Source of the DNA: Glycine soja | Taxonomy: Eukaryota; Streptophyta; Magnoliopsida; Fabales; Fabaceae | Direction: 5' to 3' | Assembly: GCF_004193775.1 (NCBI RefSeq) | Contig: NC_041016.1 | Location: 47,058,767 to 47,122,766, forward strand | Length of the DNA: 64,000 nt | In this document: positions 12,352 to 24,936 of the stretch, in pieces | Layout: every line of letters begins with the position of its first letter | How positions within the stretch are numbered: position 1 is the stretch's first letter | Notes under the pieces: generated by a model | The model's database searches: none | The model's input: only the letters and a program-made list of their open reading frames with translations | What the model was told of the DNA's origin: nothing | Position numbers and translations under genes: made by a program

Positions 12352-12648
12352 ACATCAAAAGATATGCTCTATCTTGAGTTCCCACTCCAAATATGCCTCC
12401 GGATCACTTTTGCCTTTAAAGGGAGGAATGTTGAGCTTGACTTCTTCAATTTGATTTGGCCTTGGACCAGCACCATTTCCTCCTCTCCTTTCGTCCTCAT
12501 GATGTTCACGATTATCTAATCGATTAGTTCTTTCATATAACTCCTCGTTGTTCTCTCTCAATAGTCTTTGCATTTGAGCATTGAGAGCATCCAACAAGAA
12601 TCTTTGTGCCCCATCCAATTGATATTCACCACCACCTGACATCTTCAA
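12352..12648 (-). pseudogene. Ty3/Gypsy gag N-terminal remnant, unit B
   Basis: An open frame of about 97 codons ends in NIPPFKGKSDPEAYLEWE, the conserved start of the retrotransposon gag domain in plant Gypsy elements. It is preceded by the usual arginine- and glutamate-rich linker. The frame breaks off soon after IEHIF, and no protease, reverse transcriptase or integrase follows. The fragment abuts the HMG-CoA lyase scrap. The same remnant is at 48807-49115 in unit C. Confidence 0.8.
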
Positions 12649-12649
12649 A

Positions 12650-13932
12650 ATAAAAATAATAATAGTTATAAAGAAAATAGAACCTCACCGCACTCAAGTG
12701 TATCTCTCAAATATGACTTTTTTTTTTAAAAAATTTGTACACTCTTGCCTTTTTCCACTCTAGAATTCTCCTTGAGTTCTAAAGCAATTCAAGTTAAAGT
12801 TTACACAAAGTTCAACCACCAATTTGTGACAAGGAAAAGGCTTAGGGTTAGGCTAATAAAGGCTTAGAACAAGGACAAAACAATTCCAGCAACTACACAA
12901 TGGGATTATTTTTGAAGGAATTAAACTTCATAAGTTGGTAACCTTCTAACAACCAATTGTATTACCTTCAAGAATTTTTTAAAGCTATTATAGCATGAAC
13001 CACTCAGCCCAAATATTTTTTTTAAATAAGTTTCTGCCTTTTTTTTAACAAGAAATTAAAGGCCTAATTTTTGCAATGGTTCAGTCTCAATAAAAAAATA
13101 ACATGAACAAGGTAATATAAAATGGCAAAGAAGAAATTAGAAAGATGTTACCAAGAAATTTCAGCCCAAGCAATCTTGAAAACCCTTGATGTAAACCCAT
13201 TTGCACAAGGGTTGAAGATGGATCTTCAAAGATGTTTTTTTTTGTATGAAATTTAGAAAATGGAATAAGAGAGAAAGTGACGAGTTTATGGAGGGCTGAA
13301 TGGAAGGTATTTGGTTCAAAGTTTGAATGTGTTCGGATGAAGAATGAAGATGATAACAATGGTGTTCAAGTGAGATTAAAGAATGAAGGTTTAGAATGAT
13401 GAAGAAGGATGTCGGAAGAATCACTCCTCCGGAATTAGTGTCACACACAAGGTAGTGTTCCTTGATAAACCAATTTATTAAACCACTCAAGTAACTAAAA
13501 AGATTCACTCTCACACTTTAGAAGGTGATTAAAACTCAAATTCAAGATTTGTCCCTTTTTTATTAGAAAATGTGCAGCCTATAAATAGGAATGACATCAA
13601 GTTGGTTACACAAGTGAAAAGATGAAATAATCACCAATAAAAACAATTGATGGTGTCATTAAACCTAATTAAAACTAGAATTAATAACAACACTTGATGG
13701 TGTCATTATACCTAATTAAAACTAGAATTAAGACACAAAAATATATGGAAAATTGTGTAACTCCTTGGTCAGCCAAGAGGCAATCACAATCCTTGAGTTT
13801 TAACCTTATTAAACCTTAATTTCTTAAAATTAAAACAAGCCTATGGTAGTGCAAATCCAAAGAGAATTGACAGCCACTTTAACACAAGTTTGAGCCTTTA
13901 TTTCAACTAACAAAATGCTAATAAAAGTGACA
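12650..13932. other. Probable Gypsy 5' leader/LTR remnant and P450-B downstream sequence
   Basis: Sequence upstream of the gag remnant in its own direction, collinear with 49116-50412. Overlapping frames at 13087-13514 are open but unrecognised and low in complexity. No paired LTR or clear primer site could be identified. The last part is the 3' flank of P450 copy B. Confidence 0.45.
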
Positions 13933-16436
13933 CTACAGCTTGTGTAAAATGATATGAGCCCCAAATTTAGGATTAAGGGTGAACACAATGGTTGGAGCAT
14001 GTGCATAGGCAGGAGAAAGCTCGAATGAGAATTTTTGTAAAAGTAGTGACAAAACCATCTTTGCTTCTAATAGAGCAAAATTTTGGCCTATGCACACTCT
14101 AGGACCCCGTCCAAATGGGAAAAACGAGACTTGGCCTTTTGTTGCCTTTGCAACTCCTTCAGCAAATCTTTCTGGTTTGAATTCGGTAGCATCATCACCC
14201 CAAATATCATGATCTTGGTGAATCAACAATATTGGTAAGGAAACTTGCACTCCTTTAGGAAGGGACACGTTTCCAAGTTCCACATCATTCTTGATAGCTT
14301 GATTGAAATAAACTGCAGGTGGGTAGAGTCTGAGAACCTCATATAAAATCATGGTCACCTATTGTAAAGAAAGATATATTCATTAAGATTCAACACTAAA
14401 AGCACTTGCCATATTAATATAACCATGCACTAAGTAAAATCATGTGAACCAAAAATTATGAACACAAGTAATTCAACCTTTGGTCTCTTAATCAAGGATG
14501 GAGGTTTGATCCCTAACTAGAGAATAAGATTAATGAAAGTACAACTTTATCCTAAAGTAGGTTAATGTGGGAGAGTATTTAGTTGGGTGTCAAATAATGT
14601 GGTAAGTACTTACAATTTTGAGGTGACTTAACCCATCATAATCTGGCTTTTGGTTACCAAAAACATGCAATACTTCCTCCCTAGCATGTGCTTGCCAATC
14701 AGGATATCTACTCAACAATATCATTGTCCAAACCAGCAAAGTCGATGTAGTTTCTTGCCCTGCTAGGTAGAATGCATTACATTCCTCAATTACTTCTTGG
14801 CAAGTCATTGCAACGGTCTTATTGTTTCCATGTTCATGTATTTCCATACGATTTGATTCCAAAAGCATGCCTAATAAATCATGGTGTAAGACTTCACCGG
14901 CCTTGATTGATTTCTCTCGTTTGTTGATGATTCCTTTAAGTGACGCCCGTATATCAGTATCTATTTCTTTCATCCTCCTATGTGTAGTTGTCGGTAGCAA
15001 CCTACAAATAGATCATATAATTACGATTTCAAATTAATTAGCTAGCCATAAATGTAATATGTAACGGTCCTTAACTAAGAAAGCTTTATATATAGCTCTA
15101 TAGCCATTTTTGTGTTAGTAGTCTTACCACCATCCTGGAATGTAAACATTTCGTAATTTCATAATCAACCCAGCTTGCTCTTTCAGAAGTTCAAATATTC
15201 TTTTTCCTTCTTCGTAACTGCTTCCAAAGGCTGTTCTAGAAATAATATCACAGGTCAAATTTTGAAGGAAAGGCCATACATCAATTTCACATTTGTTGTC
15301 CGAAGATAACATCCCTTCCCATTTTGAAACCATCTCCTCGCAACATTTATAAAAAGTTGGTATCATAACCTGTGCAGGATAATGATAACATAATTGATCA
15401 TGAAGTCACAAAATTTGATATGGAGTAAAACATGCAAAAAAAAGGACTGCCTAACAAAACATACATTCACCCATTTGGATAAAATTCTATATCAATATTT
15501 ATAAGGTAAGAAAATAATTAAATTAATTTTTTTCATAAATTTAAATTAGTTTATACATGATTAAAATCAATTTTTTTGGAAAAGTTAAATGAGAATTGCT
15601 ATGAATTTGCTTACATAAGTTAATCTTAACTTACATATAAAAGAAACTTAATTAATTTTTTTTCTTAGAAGTATTTTATCTAGAAATTTGTCCAATCAAA
15701 ACCATTAAATTAATTAGTATGTATATAACCTTCAATTTTTCAAAATGGAAAGCAGGGTCGATAATCTTTCGATGTATCCTCCATTTCTCGCCTTGTAAAT
15801 TTGCAAGTCCAGTGCCCAACAAATTGATAATGGGGCTCAACTTTGGTTTCTCAAAGTCTTGGATCTTGTTGAAGACTTCTTTGATTTGCTCAGGGTCTGT
15901 GATGATCACTTTTGGTGTGGGACCTTCCCATAAAAATGAATTTTTGCCTGCACATGTATGTTTTGTGTTATATATCTAACACCAACTATTTAATGAGGAT
16001 TAATAACACTGACCTGAAATAAATGAATTCGAGAATTCAACTAAAAGCATGGGATATCATATATAATGAGATTCATATTTTTTGATATAAAATCTTGATA
16101 TTAAAAGCTTCATACTTTCTAATTAAAAGCTTCCAGATTTTCATTTTTAAGCTATCTCATGAGTTTTGGCTCTTGCATGTCCCCATGTTTTGTATTCTGC
16201 CTTTATTTCTTTAGTAATATATAGACTTGTAGCATAAGATCATTAGGGAAAGGGTTACCAATATATAAACTAAATAAATACACACATTATCTTAGAAATA
16301 TTATTTGTGATGTATCGTTGATGGTAAACTAAAATTGATAAATAAAAATATTGAAAGTAAATCGAAAATTCGTTATATTTATAGGCATGTTAGGCCTTTT
16401 CTTTTTAGTTACAAAAATTACATTTTTATTTTATTT

Positions 16437-16467
<31 letters not shown>

Positions 16468-17240
16468 AAAATAATTAAATTAAACTATATTAATTTTATT
16501 TATTTTATAATTTTTTTAAAAATAGAAAGGAAAAATATTTCTATAATTTAAAATATAAACAAGAAACAAATTAAAGGATCCATTTTTTTCTCATAACGAA
16601 AGTTAAATAAGAGGGGGTGGTCCAAACAATGAAGCCACGCCATAAATGAATTATTTTAGGGTGAAATATTTTTGTTTTGTCCCAATAGCATTTTTTAAAT
16701 TCGATATTAGTCTCTCTAGCTAAAAAACAATTCCGTGTCTTTAATTTTAAAATGCAAATCAATAGTTAATTAAACTACTTTTTTTCCTAAAAAAAACCCT
16801 ACCTAAATCCTTTTGAACATCAAAACTAATATATCTCAAGTTAAAGAGAAGAGAAAAAAAAACAACAAATTAAAACGACTATATAAAATTGAACTTTTAA
16901 ATATTTTATAAAGAGACTAAAAACATATTAATTTGTGTGAGAAAAAAAGATGTACAGGGAAAAGAACGTTAATTACGAATCCACAAAATTCAATTAAAAA
17001 TAAAATAAAATAACCAATATCTTGGTGAAATCATGAATATTGAAGGAGCAAATATTGCATATAACACCATAGACTAAGGGATGGTAAAAAAGTGTACGTA
17101 CCGAATTTGTTGACAATGTGATGGTTAAAGGTCACGATATGCGGTGCTACGTTCTTATCATCTGAGAGAGAACTCGTGGATTGTTGAGATTTGGAAGCAT
17201 TCATGAGAAAGCATGTTGCAATAGTGGGTGGTAGCTCCAT
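13933..17240 (-). CDS. CYP72A: CYP72A-type cytochrome P450, copy B, lacking the N-terminal anchor
   Basis: Five exons with GT-AG borders: 17102-17240, 15730-15947, 15128-15369, 14614-15001, 13933-14358. They join in frame to about 470 residues, against 523 for copy C. The I-helix AGQETTS, K-helix [12 protein letters not shown] and haem loop [13 protein letters not shown] are intact, so the catalytic core looks sound. Exon 1 lacks 159 bp (53 codons) relative to copy C, equivalent to residues 13-65: the hydrophobic ER anchor, the basic stop-transfer segment and the start of the fold. The deletion ends share ATGAGAA. Intron 1 is also about 1.8 kb shorter. Family members are ER-anchored monooxygenases acting on terpenoids or other small molecules; the substrate here is unknown. 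It may be an expressed but non-functional paralog. Confidence 0.88.
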
Positions 17241-17824
17241 TGTAGGAGAAAGAAAGTGGAAAGATAGGTAATTACGGATTGATGAATAGAAGGATGAATT
17301 TTGGTGGTTTTGTGATACTCTCTAGTCTCTATGTATCTACATCGGTTTCAGTGGCGCTTCTGTAAGGGAGAAAAAGGTGTGTTTTTCAGTTTTAATATTT
17401 TTGGCCACATGTTTGATTAAAGTTTTTGTATTTTTATTTATGTTAATTAGTGTGTGGGCCTTATTTGTGTGTCGATCACATGCTAGTTAGCGTGTATAAC
17501 CCATCCACGGTTATGATGAGTTATTTGAGACAGCATTTAATGTGATTTTATTTTATTTTTAATTCAGATCAAGTTCCTAATGGTGAATAGAATAAAATAA
17601 TATCTTTTAGTTATAATTTTATGTCAAAATTAAAGATTGAACTTTTTAGATATGGACTGAGATGATTGGGAGGGGATCCATTCACAAAAATTAAAATTTA
17701 TCTATCATTTACATTTCATTAATTTTTGTACAGAATATTTATAATATGATGTTTCAATATATTCAATATTTACATTAACAATCTATCAAAACACAGTAAG
17801 TGAGTATATAAATAATTTTTTTTT
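17241..17824. promoter_or_regulatory. 5' flank of P450 copy B
   Basis: The first 320 bp or so upstream of the start codon match the copy C flank (55642-55970), then the two diverge at about 17563. Any proximal promoter is therefore shared, while distal sequence differs. I see no confident TATA box or named element. Confidence 0.4.
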
Positions 17825-19399
17825 ACTAATTTTAGTCCCTTAACCTTTATTTTTATCCTTACTTTATTTAGTCTCATTGTCTCAAATAAAAAAAATTGAA
17901 ATTAGAAATTCTAAAAAATTAAGAGAATAAAGGAATGATAAACCATAAATATATAACTCCCTCCTAATAAAATCCCTTCTCACTCATGTTTCATTATTCC
18001 ATGTTTCATAATTCTATTTATTTAAGATATGACAAGCATAAATATATTTTATTTTATTTTATTTTATTTATTAATATAAAATATTATATTTATTTTATTT
18101 TATTATATTTATTAATATAAAATATCTATTAACTTTATGAATAATTAATTTTTATTAGAAAATTTAGTTGAGTACCTATGATGGAGTGTTTCTTTTAAAT
18201 TATATCTTTTAAGTTTATAAAAATTGAATTCAAGACATATTGCTTAAGAGAATTTGACTTTGAAACTAATGACTTGCTGTAAATTCTAGTATCCATTATA
18301 CACTTTATAATCATTCATAATTTTTTGATAAGTAATCATTCATAATTATTAGCCTGCCATAACTAAACCTCCTATCACTCAGTATCTTTTATTATTCCGT
18401 GATTCATAATTCCATTTAAGATAACAAGCATGAATTCTAATCTCTAGTATACACTTCTCTCTTTTTTTTTTTTTTTTTGTTGTTGTTGTCATCTAGTATA
18501 CAATCTCTAATCATTCATAGTTATTTTTACATATTACAAGCCTGCCATAACATTGGGTTATTACGCGCTTCTAAAATCCATTAATATATATACATTGGTC
18601 CATAATGTAATATTATAAATTCTTAACCATCATAATTAAGATATTAATTTGGTTCTTCGATACTCTTTTGTTTTTATCTTTTTTTATCATGCATTTTAAT
18701 CAAACACATTCTTAAAATTCATCGTCTCTTCCTAAAATTATATTATATGAAATCAAACTCAAATTTTTTCTGTGAACTTAATGTATGTTGTTAATTTAAC
18801 TACACCTATTTAATAACATAGTTATATTTTGATGCTGTCTCAAATAATACAAGACTTTACGAATACGCAAGGTACAATGATTAAAAGATCTATCTTCAAA
18901 ATCAATAACGTGGATTCCACAAGCGGTGCTCTTCAAAAGATATAATAACGTTTTGGAGGAATATGGACTCGCATGACATCTATAAACTCGACAATATAAA
19001 CGTACCTTCTTCAAATCAGACAGTACGTGAGTCTTGCGACATTTGAGAATTCAATTTATACGTTCTTTAAATAATAATCATCCTAAAGTTATTTGTGTTT
19101 GGTGCACAAAGATAGGCAACCTGATTGCTAGCCGTTAGATTAATGATCTTTATATTGAACGACTGGATTCGGTCTATCAATGTAATCTTTTGTACCAGTT
19201 AATTAGTTTTTAATAGTCATGGGTTATTTTATTTTTATATCCCTTCTTTATTATTAATTATTTTATTAAAAAATGTTCACATAAATATTATTGTGTTATT
19301 TTCCTTTGGTTAAGAATTTAATTTTATTTAATTATGATTTATTGAGTATTGGTTGGTCGTGGGTGTTGGTGTCATTGTAGGGAGAAAAATAGTTTTAGA
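17825..19399. other. AT-rich flank of unit B
   Basis: Copy of 9073-10604 with expanded TTTTA-type repeats around 18040-18120 and a poly-T run at about 18462-18478. No gene recognised. Confidence 0.6.
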
Positions 19400-19675
19400 G
19401 AGTATTTAGTGAGACTCGTGAGGTGGGAGACAAGGAGGTTGTAAAGGATAACGCTGCTGGAGTAGGCATTGGCCTTTGAGCTGTCGTAGTGGACAAAGCG
19501 GAGGATCTTTGGCACGATGAAGACAGATCCACATGCTGTGTGGAGGAGCTTGTCACAGAGGTGCTTAAGGAAGGCAGAGAGGCCAAAGTCGAAGACTTTG
19601 ATGTTGCCAATGGCATCCAAAAGTAGGTTCTGCGGCTTGAGATAGTGGTGGGCGACGCCGTGGCGATGGCATCTA
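19400..19675 (-). pseudogene. CIPK-type protein kinase fragment, unit B
   Basis: Reads through the kinase catalytic loop and activation segment: GVAHHYLKPQNLLLDA, then GNIKVFDFGLSAF, HLCDKLLHTACG and VILYNLLVSH. This matches the SNF1-related CIPK/SnRK3 pattern. The catalytic HRD motif is degraded (HHY), so the catalytic aspartate is missing. Only part of the kinase domain is present, with no NAF or PPI domain. It is a pseudogene fragment, duplicated from or with the one at 10605-10895. Confidence 0.72.
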
Positions 19676-19699
19676 GGAGTAGGTTATCCGGCACAGAAT

Positions 19700-20380
19700 A
19701 AAGATCACGGTAGCATAATAAAAAACAACAACAACCAAACAAGAACAAACACAAAACTAAATGGGCTAATCTCCCAAGTTGACACCCAAAACTACCACCT
19801 TCAATTTCCTACAACTTAGAAAGAGGCTTCTATTTCAAGTCAATCAACATGACCAAGTCCTAGAAACGCGGACAATCATCCCTCTTCAACAAAATTATTC
19901 TTCAAAATAGAACCCTACAAAGACAGCATAGAGCTTGTCTTTCTACCTAGAAGGGCAAAACAATATTTGAAGTTCTTAATGGGCATTCTTATCTTCATTA
20001 AAGTAATGACAAAATTGTCTTTATATGCCAACTTAAATAAAATATTGAAAAGTTTAAATATCGACCCACTTGCGATACCCGATTTGTATTTACTTGACCA
20101 CAAAACACAAGGAATTTCGGTGACCACCATAGCCTACACCTCTTTAAATAATAATCATCCTAAAAATATGGTTTTCTTTATAGAGTGCCTGATGTTAATT
20201 TTTTCTTTATTTGGTTAGTTGGTTGTATTCATATATCACTACCTATATTCCAGATTTTGGAAATGCATGATGTGGACAAGTTATGTAAATGCTATTTTTA
20301 CCTGTAATTGCTCACAAGCTTATGATTAGTTTACTTGTCAAACAATAAAAATACTGTAGGTATGCATATCAGACAGGTTA
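19700..20380. other. Non-coding tail of CIPK block 2 up to the CACTA insertion
   Basis: Collinear with 10900-11590. Ends with TTA at 20378-20380, the left copy of the CACTA target duplication. No gene seen. Confidence 0.7.
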
Positions 20381-20399
20381 CACTAATAGAAATTGCACT

Positions 20400-21045
20400 T
20401 TCAACATCGGTTATTTAGGACATTCTACATCGATTTTAAAACCGATGTTGAAAGTGCCGATGTTGAGTGTATCATTGTTAACATCGGTTTTCCAAAACCG
20501 ATGTTAACATAAATACGATAACATCGGTTTTCTAAATACCCGATGTTAAAAACAATGAACTACAGCAAAAAATAGTGTATGCATGATGAACGTTGACATC
20601 GGTTTTACTTCAAAACCGATGTTAATATGTATTTTGACATCGGTTTTCTAGAAAAACCGATGTTAATGTAATTTATTAATATCGGTTTCCTACCAAAACC
20701 GATGTTAACGTATTACATTAACATCGGTTTCATTTTAAAACCGATGTCAACGTTGATGATGCATACACTTATTGGGTGTAGTTCTTTGTATATAACATCG
20801 TTTTTTACAAATAACCGATGTTAATATACAACCGTTAACATCGGTTTTTTTACAAATAACCGATGTTAATATACAAACGTTAACATCGGTTATTTACAAA
20901 TAACTGATGTTAACATACAATCGTTAAGATTGGTTTTCTATTATAACCGATGTTAAGGTCTATTTGGACATCGGTTTTGGTAAATAACCGATGTTGTTAA
21001 CTATATTAACATCGGTTTTTGTTAATAACCAATGTTATTGTCAAG
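20400..21045. repeat. Left sub-terminal inverted-repeat array of the CACTA element
   Basis: About 14 tandem units, each a short hairpin of the form ACATCGGTT, a loop, then AACCGATGT, spaced roughly 40-60 bp. In characterised CACTA elements such sub-terminal motifs bind the element's TNPA-type protein and direct end pairing. By analogy these are the likely binding sites here. Confidence 0.9.
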
Positions 21046-21282
21046 TTTTTTTTTAATATAAACTTTCTGTTTTTACAATAAACCCAAAATTGTACCTATA
21101 ATATGCAATTTCAGACCCAATTCACAACAAATAAATATTTTATTCTGCTTTCAAGCAATTTTAATGATAATAAACATCGAATAATTCATTTATCATAAAG
21201 AACAATCAACAAATGAATTCAATGTTCAAATTACATAGGAAATGTCAAAAATGTTAAACCAAAGTAAACTAAGCTAAAGTTA
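21046..21282. other. AT-rich spacer and probable 3' region of the protease-like gene
   Basis: No coding signal. Lies between the sub-terminal array and the C-terminal exon of the minus-strand gene; it may hold its 3' untranslated region. Confidence 0.4.
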
Positions 21283-24200
21283 ATGTCCGTAAATCCTAGG
21301 TCTGATCTCTAACTCAGAGATAATACTGTGCCCACTGGATCCGCAATGCCTTTAATCTCTCTGGCTCCAATGGTCTAGGATCGTTAAAATACTGCATGAT
21401 GAAATAAATCATAATAAGTTAATAATGTAATACAAATTATAAATAAATCGATTTTGTTTGAAATAAACTTACCGCTTCCCAATTATTCCTAAAAGTTCCT
21501 AAAATGATGGTGGACATCCAGTGCATCACATAGTAGCCGCACTCAGTACTTCCTTTTTATCTATTACACTAAATACATAATGAAATTTAGATATTAATTA
21601 AACAACTAGTGTACAGACACATAAAGAAATATATATAAGTGGAAGTTTTATGTAAATGACGTACATTGACGACAATCCACCTAGCAGGAGCCTTTGATTT
21701 AGGCTGTGGAGCATCATCAAGACCTTTTAAAGCTTTTTCCAGATGAGTAACAATTAAATATTGGTGTTGTACGTTGAGGTATTTCAATGCAAATGTATTG
21801 AAAAGAACACTAACCTATTAATAATCCCCTTAAGGTAGTTGTCTGGCCTGTTATGCAATGAACAAAACCAGACAACTAGGTGTTCCTTGGACAGGATGAC
21901 CACCATCCGCCAGTGTCCGTTGCAGTGGAGATTAATATGGGTTAGTACATTAGTAAACATTAATTAAATTCAGTTATTTTGTGACTTACCCATTTAGGTA
22001 GGCTCCAAGATAGACATCGCGTTTTGAACTCTGCATCCAATTCTTTATGTAACTTTCAGACTCAAACTGCGATTTCCCAGACCTCTAAATGGACTGTGGC
22101 TCGAGGAATCCATAGATATCAGAATTCCCCGCTCGCATACATGTTTCAGTGAGATGTCTATTTATGTTAAGTGAAAGTTAAATATTTATGAATTGAAAGC
22201 AATAACTTAGGTAATTAAAAGTAATATAAAATGACTTACAGAATCCACAACTGTAACACTGATATGCTGAGACATTGACCACCGTGTGAGATTTCAGAGA
22301 GGTCTTCGTGCTTTATGTAGAGCGGGAAATCTAGATTAAAGACCCCGAACACGGTGGCATCCCATCTAACCTGATAAGGCCTCAAGAAAAGCTCTGGCAT
22401 GGTCAATGTCATAAGATAAAGCGGATCATCGACCTCCGGATCGGGCTTTGGAGGTGGTTTTGCCGGAGACACAGCTACTTGTTCATGAAACAAAGTTAAA
22501 TAGCCTAATTTGAGGCACGCTTAATGAATTAATTTAAAAAGAAGAAACATATAGTAAGGACAATAAGTACCTACTGTGATAAAGATTTGACCAGATGTGT
22601 CGACCAAGCAAGGAAGGTGTGAAGTGCCTGCCCCACTAAGGAAACCTCATCAGTGGGTACAGGAATTGGAGCATCTACATCTGTAACCTCCTCCACACTC
22701 ACCTTTACTTGGCCAGGCAACAAAGGAGTGTTATGAACAACAGTGGATCCCTCATAAAATCTCCCCATGGCAACCAGGCGGGCATGATCTGCTTCTATGT
22801 ACAAGCCGCACCTATCAGAGTCACCTGTCTCAGGATCGTTTCCTGAGGGATCAACACAACTCCCCTTTGTGCTCACTCGAGGACCGGAAGGACCAACCAG
22901 AGGGTCAGGAGGCAGTGCAAGTCCCTGAGATTGCATCTGCGACTGAAGCTGGTACTGTATCTGGCTGAAGGATGCCATAACTTGTCACGTCACTCTCTCT
23001 GTGATGGACTCCTCTAGCTGGTCCCTGATTTGATGGGTCAGCTGTTGCAATTCTTCAGGAGGCAGGGAGGAAGAGCTGCGGGACGTCCGTGTAGTCGATC
23101 CAAAGTATTGCTTGATGGTGACACCGGCTCCAGCAGCACGGACACGTCCAGGGTGCTCTGGACGTCCAATAACAGCGGCGAGAACATCCTGACGTCCATG
23201 GGGGACGAAGGATCCCTATGTCGCCTACTCCTCAAAGGAATCCTGCACCAAAAACACAGTTGTACATGGCATTCACAAAATATTGAAATATAATTGTAAT
23301 GGTTAGTTGAAAATGACTTACGATCTTCTCAGCAATTTCCTTTGCAGCCTCAGTCGTCATCTCCCCTATTTTCTTCGTGCGGGCCATCTTCCACTTCACG
23401 TGGCCTCTGACCGGGGATGGAGGGTCGATGACGCCATCAACGCTTCCTGACTGTGCAACTTCCTCCAGCTTTTTCTTGGTCTTCTCAGCCAGGAACTTCT
23501 GGTCCAAATAGTCATAACCCCCACGAGACAGAACGTGGGGGGCAGTGTTCTGCTTCTGGATGGCTTGTGCCTTTTTGCGCACATCTTGCAAAAATAAAAC
23601 AATAATGTTTCAAATTGCTAGAATGAAGTATAACAAGTTAATGTTTTTTGGAAAACAACTTAAATGCCAAGGAATATACCTCCCAAGAAGGGTCTCTGTG
23701 AGTCTGGCAAAACTGGGCCCATTTTTCCTTGCTAATGCCGTATTTCTCACAGACAGTGTCCTCGACACCGTCCTGATCGGCTGCAAGGGCCCATTTCCTC
23801 GTGAGGTCTGATTTAAACTGCCTCCATCTCTCCCCCACGGTCTGAAGTAACTTCCTTTTCGTCCTACTGTCAGAAGCCTCTGGGATTTCAAATTTCGCCT
23901 GACAACATCAAATAAAGTTTATTTGTTACAATAATGTATATTTTGGCTTTTAATTAAACAAAATCAAATAAGAAAAGGAAAATACCTAAATATCCTTCCA
24001 AATCAAGTCCTTCTAAGCAGTAGGGACCTCCTTCCAGTTCTCGTAAGTGACATCCACCTTATCACGTGCCACAATCCCCAAATATGTTCTTAATTTCTTC
24101 CTGTGGGGACCGTCGGTCTTGCCGGTAGCAGGATCTACATGGACCACTGGTCTCTCAGCACCAGGTGGTCTAGTAGACAACGATCGTAGACGTGAGGCTT

Positions 24201-24327
24201 TGCGTGTCCGCTTCACGGCAGACGGCGAAGCCGATGTGTCTGAAGGAGCAGAAGGAGGAGGAGAAGGAGAAGAAGGAGGAGGAGGAGGAGGAGGAGGAGG
24301 AGGAGGGGAGGCAGGTGGAGAAGCCAT
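21283..24327 (-). pseudogene. CACTA second gene: Transposase_24-like region joined to a Ulp1/C48-like protease region (decayed)
   Basis: Read right to left. The N-terminus at 24327 is proline-, serine- and acid-rich. A Transposase_24 (Ptta/En/Spm plant transposase) region at about 23899-23680 reads VGERWRQFKSDLTRKW and EKWAQFCQTHRDPSWE. A charged linker exon follows at 23589-23323 (VLSRGGYDYLDQ, KIGEMTTEAAKEIAEK), then a glutamine-rich part at 22978-22571 and 22493-22236. Exon pieces at about 22100-21300 give ESESYIK, GHWRMVVILSKEHLVVWF, STECGYYVMHWMSTI and YFNDPRPLEPERLKALR. The GHW and ECGYY motifs match the histidine and cysteine regions of C48/Ulp1 SUMO-protease-like folds. In-frame stops lie in the first exon (about 24010 and 23986), and frameshifts lie around 23000-23240. 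Likely role in an intact relative: binding element ends; the protease function is uncertain. Confidence 0.75.
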
Positions 24328-24936
24328 GATCCTTTATACAATAACATACAACAACATACAAAATGTTAATTTTCATTACAGATAATTATCAACATCAACA
24401 GTTCTTTATGTAAGTAATCTGGAATAGTGGGGTTCGGGGGTGGTCATGCTTTATTATTGTAGGTGTGTGTATGTCTGTGTGTGTGTGCTTTCAAAAAAGG
24501 ATTAATCAAAAGAGGATAACTCATAAGTGATTTACTTGTGGTTTTTAATTGTGATTCAAAACAGCATAACACGTAATAGTAGTGAAAATGTTTGATAAAT
24601 AAAAAGTCTGATAATATTCAACTTGATTATGTGTTGTGATACTTGTGCTTTAAATTTGTTTCAAGACATGAAAGAAAATGACTGTGTAGCACAAATAACA
24701 ATAATCGTAGTCAGGTGAAGATTACATAGTGTGCACTGAAAGCTACATTTCCATGGGATTTAAAGGATGTCAAAGTGGGGTCAATGCAAGCAATTGTTAG
24801 ATTTTTGGAATTGTAGACAAATCATTCAGAAGAGTACTTGAAACTCTCGGGGAAGGAATGACATGAAGACGTTGAATGATGAAGGAATAACATGAACACC
24901 TTCAAAAATACACATCTAGATGGCATCCTTAAGACT
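24328..24936. other. Intergenic sequence within the CACTA element
   Basis: Upstream of the minus-strand gene and left of the palindrome. Contains a short GT-rich run near 24465-24488. No gene recognised. Confidence 0.5.

Noticed and set aside
13087..13514. Minus-strand secreted-type small proteins (also 49533-49993)
   Set aside because: Copies differ by frame-changing indels and have no recognisable domain.
20400..21045. CRISPR-like array of regularly spaced short repeats
   Set aside because: The repeats alternate orientation, form hairpins, sit just inside a CACTA end with a TTA target duplication, and the sequence is a plant nuclear genome.
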